Source: Peptoanaerobacter stomatis (lineage in GTDB: Bacteria > Bacillota > Clostridia > Peptostreptococcales > Filifactoraceae). From it: 51,332 nucleotides of DNA. Position numbers and translations under genes: made by a program. How positions within the stretch are numbered: the stretch's first letter is position 1; the number at the start of each line of letters is the position of its first letter. Below the pieces are notes generated by a model that did no database searches, had not been told where the DNA came from, and saw nothing but the letters and a program-made list of their open reading frames with translations. The stretch lies in the NCBI RefSeq assembly GCF_000238095.2, contig NZ_JH815225.1, positions 1,877,690-1,929,021 on the forward strand. Reading direction: 5' to 3'. Positions 25,074-34,735 of the stretch are shown here, in pieces.

Positions 25074-25122
25074 AATTTTGATAGAATATATGTATAACTT
25101 GCAAGTTTATTATATCAAAATT
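25074..25122. promoter_or_regulatory. Dyad in a divergent promoter region
   Basis: AATTTTGATA (25074-25083) and TATCAAAATT (25113-25122) are exact inverted copies, 29 nt apart, in the gap between the divergent genes at 25025 and 25150. It may be a shared operator, but high AT content weakens the case. Confidence 0.35.
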
Positions 25123-25149
25123 TCATTATTATGAAAAGGAGGATATTAT

Positions 25150-25773
25150 ATGAAAACTAAAAAAATTATGCTAATTCTATTGATAACCGCTTTATTTGTT
25201 TCAAGTATTAATGTGTATGCATTGGATACCATAGAAAGAAATAATGTTTATGTAAAAACTATTTTAAAATCTCAAGAAGAAATAGACAAAGAATTTGAAC
25301 AGCAAATGGAAGACTATATTAACAATTTAGAAAGTAAAATATCATCTAATTATTTAAATAATGAAATGAAACCTCAAGATCATTCAAGATATGTTACTGA
25401 GTTCGTAGGGAGTACAAGACGATGGTTTGGACCTTATAGAGCTGGCGGTCAAAATTATGGTCCTGTTTCGTTTCCTACATATGGCGGTATGATATACTGG
25501 GAAGAAGGTAGTGGTCCAGATGTTGGAGTTGGAGTTACCATAGCTGGCAAACATATAGGGTTCACTATAAATGTTGGTTCAAGAAAAATGGATGGAGTTA
25601 AAGGATATTCAGTTAATGTTCCTAGTTATGGAAGTTGGTATTTATATGTCAATATGCAAGTAGAAGTTAGGCGATATGACGTTTATAAAATATCTAATGG
25701 AAGAAAAACCTACTATACAACAGTTTCACAAAAAGCTTATACTGGATTACAACTTCCTATTAAACAATATTAA
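25150..25773 (+). CDS. Secreted protein of unknown function
   Basis: 207 residues; ATG 25150 follows GGAGG at 6-7 nt. A signal peptide (residues 1-25, ending INVYA) is followed by a charged helical stretch (about 30-70) and a beta-rich, Gly/Tyr-rich C-terminal domain from SRYVTEFVGSTRRWFGPYRA to the end, with no cysteines there. The mix of a short pro-like segment and a compact beta domain would suit a secreted effector, a pore-former or a structural protein. I do not recognise the family and assign no function. It ends in a 54-bp perfect palindrome that acts as terminator. Confidence 0.7.
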   Translation: MKTKKIMLILLITALFVSSINVYALDTIERNNVYVKTILKSQEEIDKEFEQQMEDYINNLESKISSNYLNNEMKPQDHSRYVTEFVGSTRRWFGPYRAGGQNYGPVSFPTYGGMIYWEEGSGPDVGVGVTIAGKHIGFTINVGSRKMDGVKGYSVNVPSYGSWYLYVNMQVEVRRYDVYKISNGRKTYYTTVSQKAYTGLQLPIKQY

Positions 25774-25825
25774 TACAAACAAAAAAATGTGGAATATATA
25801 TATTCCACATTTTTTTGTTTGTATT
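25772..25825. terminator. 54-bp perfect palindrome, bidirectional terminator
   Basis: The arms 25772-25798 and 25799-25825 are exact complements over 27 bp, and the first arm begins within the stop codon of the secreted protein gene. Runs of seven A and seven T flank the GTGGAATA core, so the transcript would form a GC-poor but very long hairpin with an internal U run. Confidence 0.85.
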
Positions 25826-26147
25826 CTAAAATTAAAACATATAAAAACTTTCTCATAAGTTTGCTAAACATTCTTATATTTTGAGAAAATGAATTATATA
25901 GTAAATAAAGAAGATTAAGGAGAATAATTTCTAATTTTTCTTATTTATTATAAGATTTTAATATATTATTTTTTGTATCATTTAAAAGTTAATTCACTAT
26001 TAATTTAAATAACAATATAAAAATATTGATAAAAAATAGTTTGTAGCATTTATTTATAATATTTTATTATATCATCTTTGTGAGATTTAGAGTAAATATA
26101 ATCATTAATTGGTAAAGAAAGAGAATATATTATAGAAAAGCGATAAA
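25826..26147. other. Intergenic region without a recognised gene
   Basis: AT-rich spacer before the yybS promoter. No ribosome binding site with an open frame and no stable hairpin was seen. Confidence 0.4.
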
Positions 26148-26176
26148 TTGTGTTTTTTTAAATTTTATGATATAAT
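26148..26176 (+). promoter_or_regulatory. Promoter of the yybS-gdpP-rplI-dnaB operon
   Basis: TTGTGT (26148-26153), a 17-nt spacer and TATAAT (26171-26176), about 40 bp before the first start codon. Confidence 0.65.
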
Positions 26177-26214
26177 TTAAAAAATATTTTTTTGAAATTT
26201 TTGCAGGAGATATT

Positions 26215-27162
26215 ATGAATTTTAATAATAAAGATTTGGCCAGAATTTCTTTGCTAATAACTTTGGCGGTCGTCATAGCCTTACTCGGGTATTATGTTCC
26301 TACATTAAGCATACTTTCATTTTTAACAGGAAGTATATTTATGATTATAGGATTGATATCCAAAAATAAAGTATATACATTCATATCTTTTATAGCTTAT
26401 ACATTTTTGCTTTTTATTTTATTGGATCCTGTAAGTGCATTTATATATTTGGTTGTGTTTTGCATACCTTGTCTTATTATGGGATACATTATGAAAAATA
26501 AAGATAATGAAGATATAGCGTATTTTGTTGGCGCTGTTGTTATGGCTGTTGCTGTATTGGGACTGCTTGCTGTTTTTATGCGTATAGGTGGTTTTGATTT
26601 TTTTGAAAATTTAAGGCAAAGTTTTGAGCTGTCAACTAAACAGCTACAATCTATAAATCCGAATTATACCTTGCCTAAACAACTCACTGCTCAAAGTATA
26701 GTTAATATATCAAAGCAACTGTTTCCATCAATTGTGATGATAACTTGTCTTTTTATAACGCTTATAAGCAAATATATCGGGTTGTTTTTGCTTAAGAGAA
26801 TTTTTCCGAAGGAAAATATGAATTTTAAACCTTTCAGTCATTTTGAATTACCTGATAGACTCGGTGTATTTTTTTTGATATTTTGGATTGTTATAAATGC
26901 ATGTTCTTTATTTAATATTTTGGATAAAAATTATAGCGACAGGCTTATTACAAATGTGCTTTATCTTATTATATACATGCTTGTAATACAAGGTTTTGCA
27001 GTTTTGATATTTTTTATAAATAAATTAAACAAGAACAGTAGAATTATAGCTGTAATAGCTGCTATAATTTTGTTTTGGAGTGCATTTTTTGTACTTTCGT
27101 TTATCGCAATATTGGATATGGCTTTTGATTTTAGAAAGATAAGCTTTAGGAGAGACAAATGA
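26215..27162 (+). CDS. yybS: YybS-like DUF2232 membrane protein
   Basis: 315 residues with about eight hydrophobic helices. ATG 26215 follows AGGAG. The pattern of helices, the SFLTGSIFMIIGLISKNK segment and above all the position directly before gdpP, rplI and dnaB identify it as the DUF2232/YybS family, whose exact role is not settled. It overlaps gdpP by 4 nt. The fold resembles small-molecule permease S components, so transport is a possibility. Confidence 0.82.
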   Translation: MNFNNKDLARISLLITLAVVIALLGYYVPTLSILSFLTGSIFMIIGLISKNKVYTFISFIAYTFLLFILLDPVSAFIYLVVFCIPCLIMGYIMKNKDNEDIAYFVGAVVMAVAVLGLLAVFMRIGGFDFFENLRQSFELSTKQLQSINPNYTLPKQLTAQSIVNISKQLFPSIVMITCLFITLISKYIGLFLLKRIFPKENMNFKPFSHFELPDRLGVFFLIFWIVINACSLFNILDKNYSDRLITNVLYLIIYMLVIQGFAVLIFFINKLNKNSRIIAVIAAIILFWSAFFVLSFIAILDMAFDFRKISFRRDK

Positions 27163-29159
27163 ACGATAAGATAAGATTTAATTTCCCTGAAGTTCAGCTT
27201 TACCTGGCATTTATATTTGTACTGAGTATTGTAATATCATATTTTGACAGACAGATTGGTCTTTTTGTGTTTTTGATATTTGTATATTTGGTTTACTATA
27301 ATGCAAGGGCAATTAAGTATAAAAATAATGATTTATTGGTGGACTTCAAAAACTTGAGTATAGATATGGATGAAATATCAAAACAAACTATGCTCGATTT
27401 TCCTGTGCCTTTTTGTGTTATAAATGAATATGGAAATATAAAATGGAATAATGAAAAAATGACCACTATGCTATCGGATGAGGAGCTTATAGAAAAAAAT
27501 TTGGGAAGTTTGCTTAACAATCTTGATATAAATAAGCTTATACCCAAGAATAATGAAGAGATGATATCTATTGATGATTATGTGGTAGGTGATAAACACT
27601 ATAAGATACAGACGGTGGACATTGCTAAAAACAATCAAAAGGCGAAAAAATATGCGGTGTATTTTTTTGATATAAGTAGTGAATTATCTCTTATAGATAA
27701 GTATAATGAAATTAAACCTGTAATTTTATCAATACAGGTGGATAATTTTAATGATGTTGTAGAGTCTGCAGCTGATGATTTCAGACCTTTGCTTGAAGCC
27801 GATATAGAAAGACATATAAGGTTTTGGGTAGAGAAAAAGGATGGTGTACTTACTAAATTATCTAAGGATAAATTTTTCTGTGTATTCAATGAGCCTATGT
27901 TAAAACAGGCAGAAGACGAAAAATTCAGTATATTGGATGATTTGAGAGAGATAGAACTGTCAAACACTATACCTGTAACTCTATCTATCGGTGCATCTAC
28001 TTATGAGCAAAATCTGGCATATACAAACAAAAATGCAATGTCGGCTCTTGATATGGCTCTTGGTCGTGGTGGTGATCAAGCTGTCTGCAAGATATATGAT
28101 AAAACCGTATTTTATGGCGGTAAATCAAAAGCTGTTGAAAAGAAAACAAGAGTTCGTGCAAGGATTGTCGGACATGCCATGAGAGATTTGATAAAAAAAT
28201 CTTCCAATGTCCTTGTAATGGGACATTCATATCCTGATTTGGACGCTATAGGGGCGTGCATGGGTATAGTTGCTATCTGTAATATGTTGGAATCACCTGT
28301 AAAAATAGTATTATCATCTTCAAATAAGTCGATAGACGATTTATATTATAAGATAAAAAATACTGAAGGATATAAAGATATATTCATAACTCATGATGAA
28401 ACGAGTAAATATATTAATGAGCAAACTTTGCTTATAGTAGTTGACACTAATAAAGCGTCTTTAACAGAAATGCCACAGTTAACAGAAATTGTTGATAAAA
28501 TTGTTCTCGTAGACCATCACAGACGTGGAATAGAATTTTTGGATAAGGCAGTGCTTACATTCCATGAAACCTATGCATCGTCTGCAAGTGAAATGATAAC
28601 AGAACTCGTGCAATACGTAAAAGACGGTGCAAAATTGGATGTGCTTACGGCAGAGGCATTGCTCTCAGGAATAACCTTAGATACCAAAAATTTTGCATTT
28701 AATACAGGAGTTCGTACTTTTGAAGCTGCAGCATTTTTGAGAAAAAATGGAGCAGATCCGTTAGAAATAAAAAAATTCTTCAAGGGAGATTTTGAAAACT
28801 TTATAATAAAAGCGGATTGTATAAAAAATGCAAGAATAATAGAGGATATAATCGCTATATCATCATATGATAAAAAAATTAAAGGTCCATCTTTAATAGC
28901 CGCTCAAATAGCTGATGAACTGTTGGGAATAAAAGGAATACAGGCAAGTTTTGTCGTAATAGAAGGTATTAATGGAACAGTGCAAGTGTCTGCACGTTCT
29001 ATTGAAAATATAAATGTACAAGTTATAATGGAAAAATTAGGAGGCGGAGGACATATAGATACCGCTGCAACGCAAATACGAAACAAATCTGTAGATGAAG
29101 TAATAAAGTTAGTAGAAGAAACCGTAAAAATATATCTTAAGGAGGAGTACAATAAATGA
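27159..29159 (+). CDS. gdpP: Cyclic-di-AMP phosphodiesterase GdpP
   Basis: 666 residues, matching the family (about 660). Two N-terminal helices (about 12-50) are followed by a PAS-like domain (about 80-170) and a degenerate GGDEF domain (about 185-315, without an intact GGDEF motif). The DHH domain has [16 protein letters not shown] (about 353-368), IVVDTNK and LVDHHRRG. The DHHA1 domain ends with [13 protein letters not shown] (about 627). It hydrolyses c-di-AMP to pApA and so tunes potassium, turgor and wall metabolism. It is translationally coupled to yybS and to rplI by 4-nt ATGA overlaps. Confidence 0.95.
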   Translation: MNDKIRFNFPEVQLYLAFIFVLSIVISYFDRQIGLFVFLIFVYLVYYNARAIKYKNNDLLVDFKNLSIDMDEISKQTMLDFPVPFCVINEYGNIKWNNEKMTTMLSDEELIEKNLGSLLNNLDINKLIPKNNEEMISIDDYVVGDKHYKIQTVDIAKNNQKAKKYAVYFFDISSELSLIDKYNEIKPVILSIQVDNFNDVVESAADDFRPLLEADIERHIRFWVEKKDGVLTKLSKDKFFCVFNEPMLKQAEDEKFSILDDLREIELSNTIPVTLSIGASTYEQNLAYTNKNAMSALDMALGRGGDQAVCKIYDKTVFYGGKSKAVEKKTRVRARIVGHAMRDLIKKSSNVLVMGHSYPDLDAIGACMGIVAICNMLESPVKIVLSSSNKSIDDLYYKIKNTEGYKDIFITHDETSKYINEQTLLIVVDTNKASLTEMPQLTEIVDKIVLVDHHRRGIEFLDKAVLTFHETYASSASEMITELVQYVKDGAKLDVLTAEALLSGITLDTKNFAFNTGVRTFEAAAFLRKNGADPLEIKKFFKGDFENFIIKADCIKNARIIEDIIAISSYDKKIKGPSLIAAQIADELLGIKGIQASFVVIEGINGTVQVSARSIENINVQVIMEKLGGGGHIDTAATQIRNKSVDEVIKLVEETVKIYLKEEYNK

Positions 29160-29602
29160 AAGTAATATTATTGAAAGATTTAAAAGGAACAGGAAAAAAA
29201 GGAGAAATAAAAGAAGTATCAGATGGATATGCAAGAAATTATATGATACCTAAGGGATTTGCACAAGAGGCTACAACTCAAAATCTAAATTTACTCAACC
29301 AACAAAACAGTGCAAAAGAACATAAAATGGAAATAGACAGACAAGCAGCACTTGGTATAAAATCAAAATTAGATAATGACAAACTCATTATAAAAGCTAA
29401 GGCAGGAGAAGGACAAAAATTATTCGGTTCAATAACATCAAAAGATATAGAAGACGAATTGAAAAAACAAAAAAATATATCTGTGGATAAAAAGAAGATA
29501 GATTTAAAAGAGCCTATAAAAATGGTAGGCAGTTTTACAGTTAAACTTAAACTATTTACAAATGTAGTGTGTGATTTAAAAGTAGAAATAGAACAAATTT
29601 AG
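29156..29602 (+). CDS. rplI: 50S ribosomal protein L9
   Basis: 148 residues, standard length. The L9 N-terminal signature is [20 protein letters not shown] with NYMIPKGFA; a central helix and a C-terminal domain follow. AAGGAGG (29139-29145) precedes ATG 29156. It binds domain V of 23S rRNA and helps maintain reading frame. Its position between gdpP and dnaB is conserved in Firmicutes. Confidence 0.97.
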   Translation: MKVILLKDLKGTGKKGEIKEVSDGYARNYMIPKGFAQEATTQNLNLLNQQNSAKEHKMEIDRQAALGIKSKLDNDKLIIKAKAGEGQKLFGSITSKDIEDELKKQKNISVDKKKIDLKEPIKMVGSFTVKLKLFTNVVCDLKVEIEQI

Positions 29603-29611
29603 GTGATGATT

Positions 29612-30940
29612 ATGGAAAATAATAATCAACAAGATAATGATATAACCGTATCTGCAAAAGCCGAGCAATCTGTGCTCGGCTCTATACTTATAGATAACGA
29701 TACAATAATAGAAATATCCAATATACTATCTATGGATGATTTTAATTATGATGCACATAAAGCCATATATAAAGCTATGCTTGAATTGTATACCTCAAGC
29801 AAGCCGATAGATTTTTTAACGCTTACAAATGCCATAAAAAATTCTGTAAATATAGAAGAAGTAGGTGGATATGAATACATATCCAAACTCCCATCAATGC
29901 CTGATTATTCAAGCAATGCTGTACATTATGCTAAAATAGTAAAAGAAAAATCTACTTTGAGAAAATTGGTAAAAGCATCTCAAGACATAATAAATACGGC
30001 AAAATCAGGGAAATCGGTAGAAAATGTGCTTGATGAAGCAGAGCATACAATATTTAATATTTCTCAAGAAAAGACAAAATCAACACTTCATCATATAAAA
30101 GATGTGCTTACAGATACATATAGCGTAATAGAGCAAAATTATAAAAATAAAGGCTCTATGACAGGAATTACAACAGGATTTATAGATCTCAACCACATCA
30201 CAAATGGATGGCAAAAAACTGATTTAATACTTGTTGCTGCAAGACCTGCTACAGGAAAAACCGCATTTGCACTAAATCTTGCACACAATGCATCAAAAGA
30301 CGGAAAAAAAGTTGCAGTGTTTTCCTTGGAGATGAGCGAAACGCAATTAGCTCAGAGAATTTTGTCAGCTGAAAGCAAAGTTGAACTGAAAAAATTAAAA
30401 ACAGGAGAACTTGAAGAAGAAGATTGGCAAAAACTCATAAACGCAATATCTGTTATGACGAAATATCCTATTTATATAAATGATACGGCAGGAATAAATT
30501 TGCTTGAAATACGCTCAGAATGTCGTAAACTGAAAATGCAAAAAGGGCTTGATATGATAGTTATAGACTATCTTCAATTAATGGAGTCGGAAGTAAGGAC
30601 AGAGAGCAGACAACAGGAAATATCCAAAATATCAAGGGGGCTTAAAATTCTTGCAAAAGAGTTGGGTTGCCCTATAATAGCATTGTCACAGCTTTCAAGA
30701 GCGCCTGAACAAAGGACTAATCACAGACCTATGCTGTCAGATTTGAGAGAATCAGGGGCAATAGAGCAAGATGCCGATATAGTTATGTTTTTATACAGAG
30801 ATGAGATATATAATCCTGATACAGATAAAAAAAATGTAACAGAGGTCATACTTGCAAAACATAGAAGTGGAGAGATAGGAACCGTCGAGCTTGCTTGGCA
30901 TGGAAAATATCAGTTGTTTTTGAGTTTGGAAACGTATTAA
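29612..30940 (+). CDS. dnaB: Replicative DNA helicase DnaB
   Basis: 442 residues from ATG 29612, placed by AGGTGA upstream; GTG 29603 and ATG 29606 in frame lie within that site. The N-terminal helical domain (AEQSVLGSILIDNDTIIEIS) is followed by a RecA-type motor with Walker A ARPATGKTAF (about 207-216), FSLEMS, Walker B MIVIDYLQLM, ALSQLSRAPEQR, and DLRESGAIEQDADIVMFLYR with the arginine finger region. It unwinds DNA 5' to 3' as a hexamer at the fork; the Bacillus name is DnaC. It is last in the operon and ends before a bidirectional terminator. Confidence 0.96.
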   Translation: MENNNQQDNDITVSAKAEQSVLGSILIDNDTIIEISNILSMDDFNYDAHKAIYKAMLELYTSSKPIDFLTLTNAIKNSVNIEEVGGYEYISKLPSMPDYSSNAVHYAKIVKEKSTLRKLVKASQDIINTAKSGKSVENVLDEAEHTIFNISQEKTKSTLHHIKDVLTDTYSVIEQNYKNKGSMTGITTGFIDLNHITNGWQKTDLILVAARPATGKTAFALNLAHNASKDGKKVAVFSLEMSETQLAQRILSAESKVELKKLKTGELEEEDWQKLINAISVMTKYPIYINDTAGINLLEIRSECRKLKMQKGLDMIVIDYLQLMESEVRTESRQQEISKISRGLKILAKELGCPIIALSQLSRAPEQRTNHRPMLSDLRESGAIEQDADIVMFLYRDEIYNPDTDKKNVTEVILAKHRSGEIGTVELAWHGKYQLFLSLETY

Positions 30941-30993
30941 TAATAGCTTATGTAATGCTGAATACTATTTAGATTAAATGTTGAAAAATTTTT

Positions 30994-31042
30994 TTCCAAA
31001 AAAAATCTCATCACTTTAAGTGACGAGATTTTTTTTTGGAAA
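30994..31042. terminator. Bidirectional terminator between dnaB and the glutamate dehydrogenase gene
   Basis: A long stem pairs 30995-31016 with 31018-31040 (TCCAAAAAAAATCTC against its complement, core CATCACTT/AAGTGACG with one mismatch). Runs of eight or nine A and T give U tracts in both directions. Confidence 0.8.
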
Positions 31043-31113
31043 GGGTATGTTTTATATGTTAAATCGTAATATCAATTCCATTGCTGATACAATTATTTTA
31101 ATTGTATCAAATT

Positions 31114-32388
31114 TTAGTACCAACCTCTTAGTTTCATGGCTTCAGCTACTTTTTTAACTGAGAATGCGAATGCTGCATCTCTCATTGTAGGTGCATTGTA
31201 AGTTTCTCTTGTTTGCCAGATATTGTTGAATGCTTTTACCATTTCTATTTCTTGTTTTTCTTCAACTTCTGCTTCTGACCAATAATATCCGTATAGGTTT
31301 TGTACCCATTCAAAGTAGGAAACAAGAACTCCACCTGAGTTAGTAAGTATATCAGGGCAGATATCTATACCTTTTTTGATCAATATTTCGGCAGCTTCAG
31401 GAGTAACAGGACCGTTAGCGGCTTCACATATTATTTTTGCGTTTACTAAATCTACGTTTTCTGCAGTTATTGCATTTTCCATAGCAGCCGGTATTAATAT
31501 ATCTACATCTAATTTCCAGAATTCATCAAGAGTTATTTCTTTTGCTCCCGGGAATCCTATTAATGTTTTGTGTTCTACTTGATATTTATCTAATTCTTCA
31601 AATTTAAATCCGGCGTCATTTACTATTGCATAAGTTTTGTTAGATTTGAAATCATATTCAGCTATAGCAGTTACTTTTCCGCCTTGTCTTATAACGTTTT
31701 TAACTGTGTATCTACCAACATTACCGAATCCTTGTACAGCTGTTTTAGCTTTTTTGAAATCTATACCTTTTTTAGCTGCAAATTCTCTTGTTATTACAGC
31801 AACACCAAATCCTGTAGCTTCGTTTCTTCCTAAAGAACCGCCGAATGCAACCGGTTTACCTGTGATAAAACCTATTTCCATTTTTTCGCCATTTAATTTG
31901 ATGTATTCATCAGCCATCCAAGCCATTATTTGTCCGTTTGTATTAACGTCCGGAGCAGGTATATCTATTTTTTCGCCGATATATTTGTATATTCCTCTTA
32001 TATATCCTCTTGCCACTTGTTCTAATTCTCTATCTGATAATTCTTTTGGATTAACGCAAACTCCGCCTTTTCCACCACCATATGGAATACCTACTATACC
32101 GCATTTGAAAGTCATCCATAGAGAAAGTGCTTTTACTTCGTCCAAGCAAACGTCTTGATGGAATCTGCATCCGCCTTTTGATGGTCCTATAGCTGAGCTA
32201 TGAGCTGATCTCCAACCTTTGAATACTTTTACTGAACCGTCATCCATTTTAACAGGTATAGATACTTCTATTACTCTTTGAGGTTCTTTTAATAATTCAT
32301 AAACTATTGGCTCTACTCCTAAAAGGTCGCAAGCGCTTTTTAATTGTTTTTGAGAGTTAACTAATGGATTTAAAGATTCTGTTGCCAT
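31114..32388 (-). CDS. Glutamate dehydrogenase (NAD-type, GudB/RocG-like)
   Basis: 424 residues, the length of the small hexameric enzymes. It interconverts glutamate and 2-oxoglutarate plus ammonia. Substrate pocket lysines are visible: Lys71 in GPSKGGCRF, Lys95 in MTFKCGIVG and the catalytic Lys107 in PYGGGKGGV, with PAPDVNTNGQIMAWMADEY next to it. The Rossmann domain reads AVQGFGNVGRYT. ATG 32388 follows AAGGAG with about 8-nt spacing. In amino-acid-fermenting Clostridia this enzyme opens glutamate catabolism, and the nearby activase/reductase operon is reminiscent of such metabolism, though no direct link is shown. It is monocistronic. NAD use is inferred from family resemblance. Confidence 0.95.
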   Translation of the reverse strand: MATESLNPLVNSQKQLKSACDLLGVEPIVYELLKEPQRVIEVSIPVKMDDGSVKVFKGWRSAHSSAIGPSKGGCRFHQDVCLDEVKALSLWMTFKCGIVGIPYGGGKGGVCVNPKELSDRELEQVARGYIRGIYKYIGEKIDIPAPDVNTNGQIMAWMADEYIKLNGEKMEIGFITGKPVAFGGSLGRNEATGFGVAVITREFAAKKGIDFKKAKTAVQGFGNVGRYTVKNVIRQGGKVTAIAEYDFKSNKTYAIVNDAGFKFEELDKYQVEHKTLIGFPGAKEITLDEFWKLDVDILIPAAMENAITAENVDLVNAKIICEAANGPVTPEAAEILIKKGIDICPDILTNSGGVLVSYFEWVQNLYGYYWSEAEVEEKQEIEMVKAFNNIWQTRETYNAPTMRDAAFAFSVKKVAEAMKLRGWY

Positions 32389-32790
32389 AATAAAACACTC
32401 CTTAAAATTAAATTTAAATTTTTATTGTTTAATATAATCAAGAAATCATATAAATTATGTAAAACTGTAATAAAAAAACAAGTATAAGAAAATGTTTTTT
32501 AATTTTTTGCAAATGATTTCTTTTGTTTGTGTTAATTATAAAACAATTTGATTTTTTTTGCAAGCATTTTTTTAATTTTTTTAAAAAAATATTTTTTTGA
32601 ATTTTTTCTTGCAAGAATTGTATAGATTTTTTGTTTTGAAAACTTATAAAAAAATAAAAAAACATACATAAAAATGAGTGAATGTAAATGGTCTATGATT
32701 GTTTATACATAGATTTATAATGTTAGAAAATAAAATGAATTTAGAATAAAAATAATGTTATATTGCAAATAAATTTATTTTTAGAAAACA
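32389..32790. other. Upstream region of the glutamate dehydrogenase gene with long T tracts
   Basis: About 400 bp without a gene. Between 32500 and 32665 the plus strand is dominated by T runs (A runs in the direction of transcription of the dehydrogenase), enclosed by an exact inverted repeat TTGCAAG (32558-32564) and CTTGCAA (32608-32614). An open frame across it is low complexity and has no ribosome binding site. Confidence 0.5.
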
Positions 32791-32791
32791 A

Positions 32792-32824
32792 AAAAGTTCG
32801 GCTTAAATAAAAAGCCAAACTTTT
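32792..32824 (-). terminator. Terminator of the ECF S-component gene
   Basis: AAAAGTTCGGCTT (32792-32804) and AAGCCAAACTTTT (32812-32824) pair with one mismatch. On the minus strand a run of T follows, about 35 nt after the stop codon at 32859. Confidence 0.75.
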
Positions 32825-32858
32825 AAATTCTTAACAGTATCTACATTAATTAATATAA

Positions 32859-33641
32859 TTAATCTGCAATGGTTTTAATCTTTTTTTCGTTATATATTGC
32901 GGAATCCATCTTAATTTTTGAAACGGAATTCACTACGACTGTTGTGATAAGTACACATATAACTGCTTCCGGTAAACCTGACGTTATACTTACTCCCAGT
33001 ATAGCACTTTTAGCTTGTTCAATAGGTTTACCTATCTTTTCCATATATGGCTGTGCATACATAAGATATATGCCGCCAAGGACTAAGACGGTATTTGTCA
33101 TCGAACCTATAAAAGCACTTGCTGTTATTGCAAAATTATTGTAGTCGCTTTTGTAAGTAATATATGCCAAAATTATTGATGTAATTAAGAATATTGTTGT
33201 CAACACAGCATTAAAGATATGAGCACTTACTATATTTTGATATAGCAGATATGATAAAAATATTATAAAAATCGGATACAATATGTAGCTTATGATTTTT
33301 AAAAATTTTTTATCCTTATCGGCAAGTGCTGCATATACGTAGTATGATACAATTCCTATAAGAACTCTTGGCAGAATTGATATGAGGGGATTATAAAATA
33401 CAAATGATATTGGTGTAGGTGCCATAAAAGCCTTGATAAATGATGACAGACCGAATATGAGACCTATTGATGCTCCAACCACAGGGCCTTCTAAAATTGC
33501 ACCGACTATTACAGGTATGTGCATAGTTGTAGCATTTATAATGCCGAGCGGTATGAAACCTAATGGAGTCAATCCAAGTATTACAGTGATTGCTCCGAGC
33601 ATAGAAGATACGACTATCTTCTTTGTCTTTGAGTTATTCAT
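32859..33641 (-). CDS. ECF transporter S component, substrate unknown
   Basis: 260 residues; ATG 33641 is favoured by GGAGG 5 nt upstream over an in-frame upstream Met at 33659. The N-terminal part (VVSSMLGAITVILGLTPLGF, then ATTMHIPVIVGAILEGPVVG) is typical of energy-coupling-factor S components, which capture a vitamin or metal and dock to a shared EcfAAT module. It is longer than the usual 170-200 residues, with extra helices in the middle (about 115-165). No vitamin riboswitch is visible in the short upstream gap, so folate, pantothenate, riboflavin and others remain possible. No ecfA or ecfT genes are adjacent. Confidence 0.75.
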   Translation of the reverse strand: MNNSKTKKIVVSSMLGAITVILGLTPLGFIPLGIINATTMHIPVIVGAILEGPVVGASIGLIFGLSSFIKAFMAPTPISFVFYNPLISILPRVLIGIVSYYVYAALADKDKKFLKIISYILYPIFIIFLSYLLYQNIVSAHIFNAVLTTIFLITSIILAYITYKSDYNNFAITASAFIGSMTNTVLVLGGIYLMYAQPYMEKIGKPIEQAKSAILGVSITSGLPEAVICVLITTVVVNSVSKIKMDSAIYNEKKIKTIAD

Positions 33642-33763
33642 TTTGTCCTCCAGATACACTTCTTTATTTAAAGATACTGTTCTGTTGCTAATTATACTAC
33701 TTATTTATAAAAAATGCTATAAAATTTAAAAAATAATTATATTAAAACATAGATATTATGATA

Positions 33764-34732
33764 TTAATTTGTTATATCCTGGTAGGATAGTAAGTTATCA
33801 TATGATTTTGAAGTATATATTGCATTTGCTATAGATCTTGAAATGACTTTTGCTGCCATAGCTCCTGCAAAGCTTATATCTACATCAATTTTGCCTGTTG
33901 ATAATGTAAATATAGTATCTCCATCAAACATAGTATGTACAGGTATTATACTTCTTGCAAATCCGTCATGAGCCATTTGAGATATTTTGTTACAATTTGC
34001 TTTTGTAAGATTTGCGTTTGTCGCTACAATGGATATTGTTGTATTTGTGGCTTTATTGAACACATTATAATTGTCTAAATTTTTTTCGTATATTTTCATA
34101 GTGTCTAAAAATTTTTTTTCTTGTTTTGAATATGCACCTGCAATTTGTATATTTTTTTCGGCATCATATATATCTCCGAATGCATTTAAAACAGTAAGAG
34201 CGGCTATTTTAAAATCGCCTATGGTTATAGAGGCTTGTCCTATACCTGATTTCATCGAAAATTCTTTTCCGAGTATCTTTCCTACACAAGCTCCTGTACC
34301 GCCTCCTATACAGCCTGAGGAATTATTATTAAATGTAGCGTTTTTGCAAGCTTCGTACCCCATTTTAAAATCAGGTCTTATCTTATTGCTACCAACTGTC
34401 AAATCAAATATTACTGCGCCGACAACTATCGGGACTTTACAAACTGTTACATCCATCCCCATATCATTTTCTTCGAGGTAGTGCATAATTCCGCTTGCAG
34501 CGTCAAGTCCATATGCTGAGCCTCCGCTTAGCATTACAGCATTTACCTTTTCAACTAAATTTTCAGGTTTAAGCAAATCGGTTTCTCTTGTACCTGGAGC
34601 GGAGCCTCTCACATCAACTCCACAAACAGCACCGTTTACAGGTATTATTACGGTAGTACCTGTAAGAGCGTTATAATCTTGAAAATGACCTACCTTTATA
34701 TCATCGACATCTGTCAAAAATCCGTTATACAT
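33764..34732 (-). CDS. P1-family (NylC/DmpA-like) N-terminal nucleophile peptidase
   Basis: About 322 residues. AAGGAG upstream suits ATG 34732 slightly better than the adjacent ATG 34735. Family motifs: VGHFQDYNALTGTTVI, CGVDVRGSAPGTRETDLL and LSGGSAYGLDAASGI. A conserved NTT follows in NKATNTTISIVATNA, where members cleave themselves between Asn and Thr (about residues 230 and 231) to expose a catalytic threonine. AHDGFARSIIPVHTMFDGD completes the small subunit. Relatives act as aminopeptidases on D- or beta-amino acid peptides or hydrolyse nylon oligomers; the natural substrate here is unknown. It has no signal peptide, so it is cytoplasmic. It probably stands alone. Confidence 0.88.
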   Translation of the reverse strand: MYNGFLTDVDDIKVGHFQDYNALTGTTVIIPVNGAVCGVDVRGSAPGTRETDLLKPENLVEKVNAVMLSGGSAYGLDAASGIMHYLEENDMGMDVTVCKVPIVVGAVIFDLTVGSNKIRPDFKMGYEACKNATFNNNSSGCIGGGTGACVGKILGKEFSMKSGIGQASITIGDFKIAALTVLNAFGDIYDAEKNIQIAGAYSKQEKKFLDTMKIYEKNLDNYNVFNKATNTTISIVATNANLTKANCNKISQMAHDGFARSIIPVHTMFDGDTIFTLSTGKIDVDISFAGAMAAKVISRSIANAIYTSKSYDNLLSYQDITN

Positions 34733-34735
34733 CAT

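Noticed and set aside
32438-32665. 75-codon Lys/Phe-rich frame upstream of glutamate dehydrogenase
   Set aside because: It is low-complexity translation of T and A tracts without a ribosome binding site.
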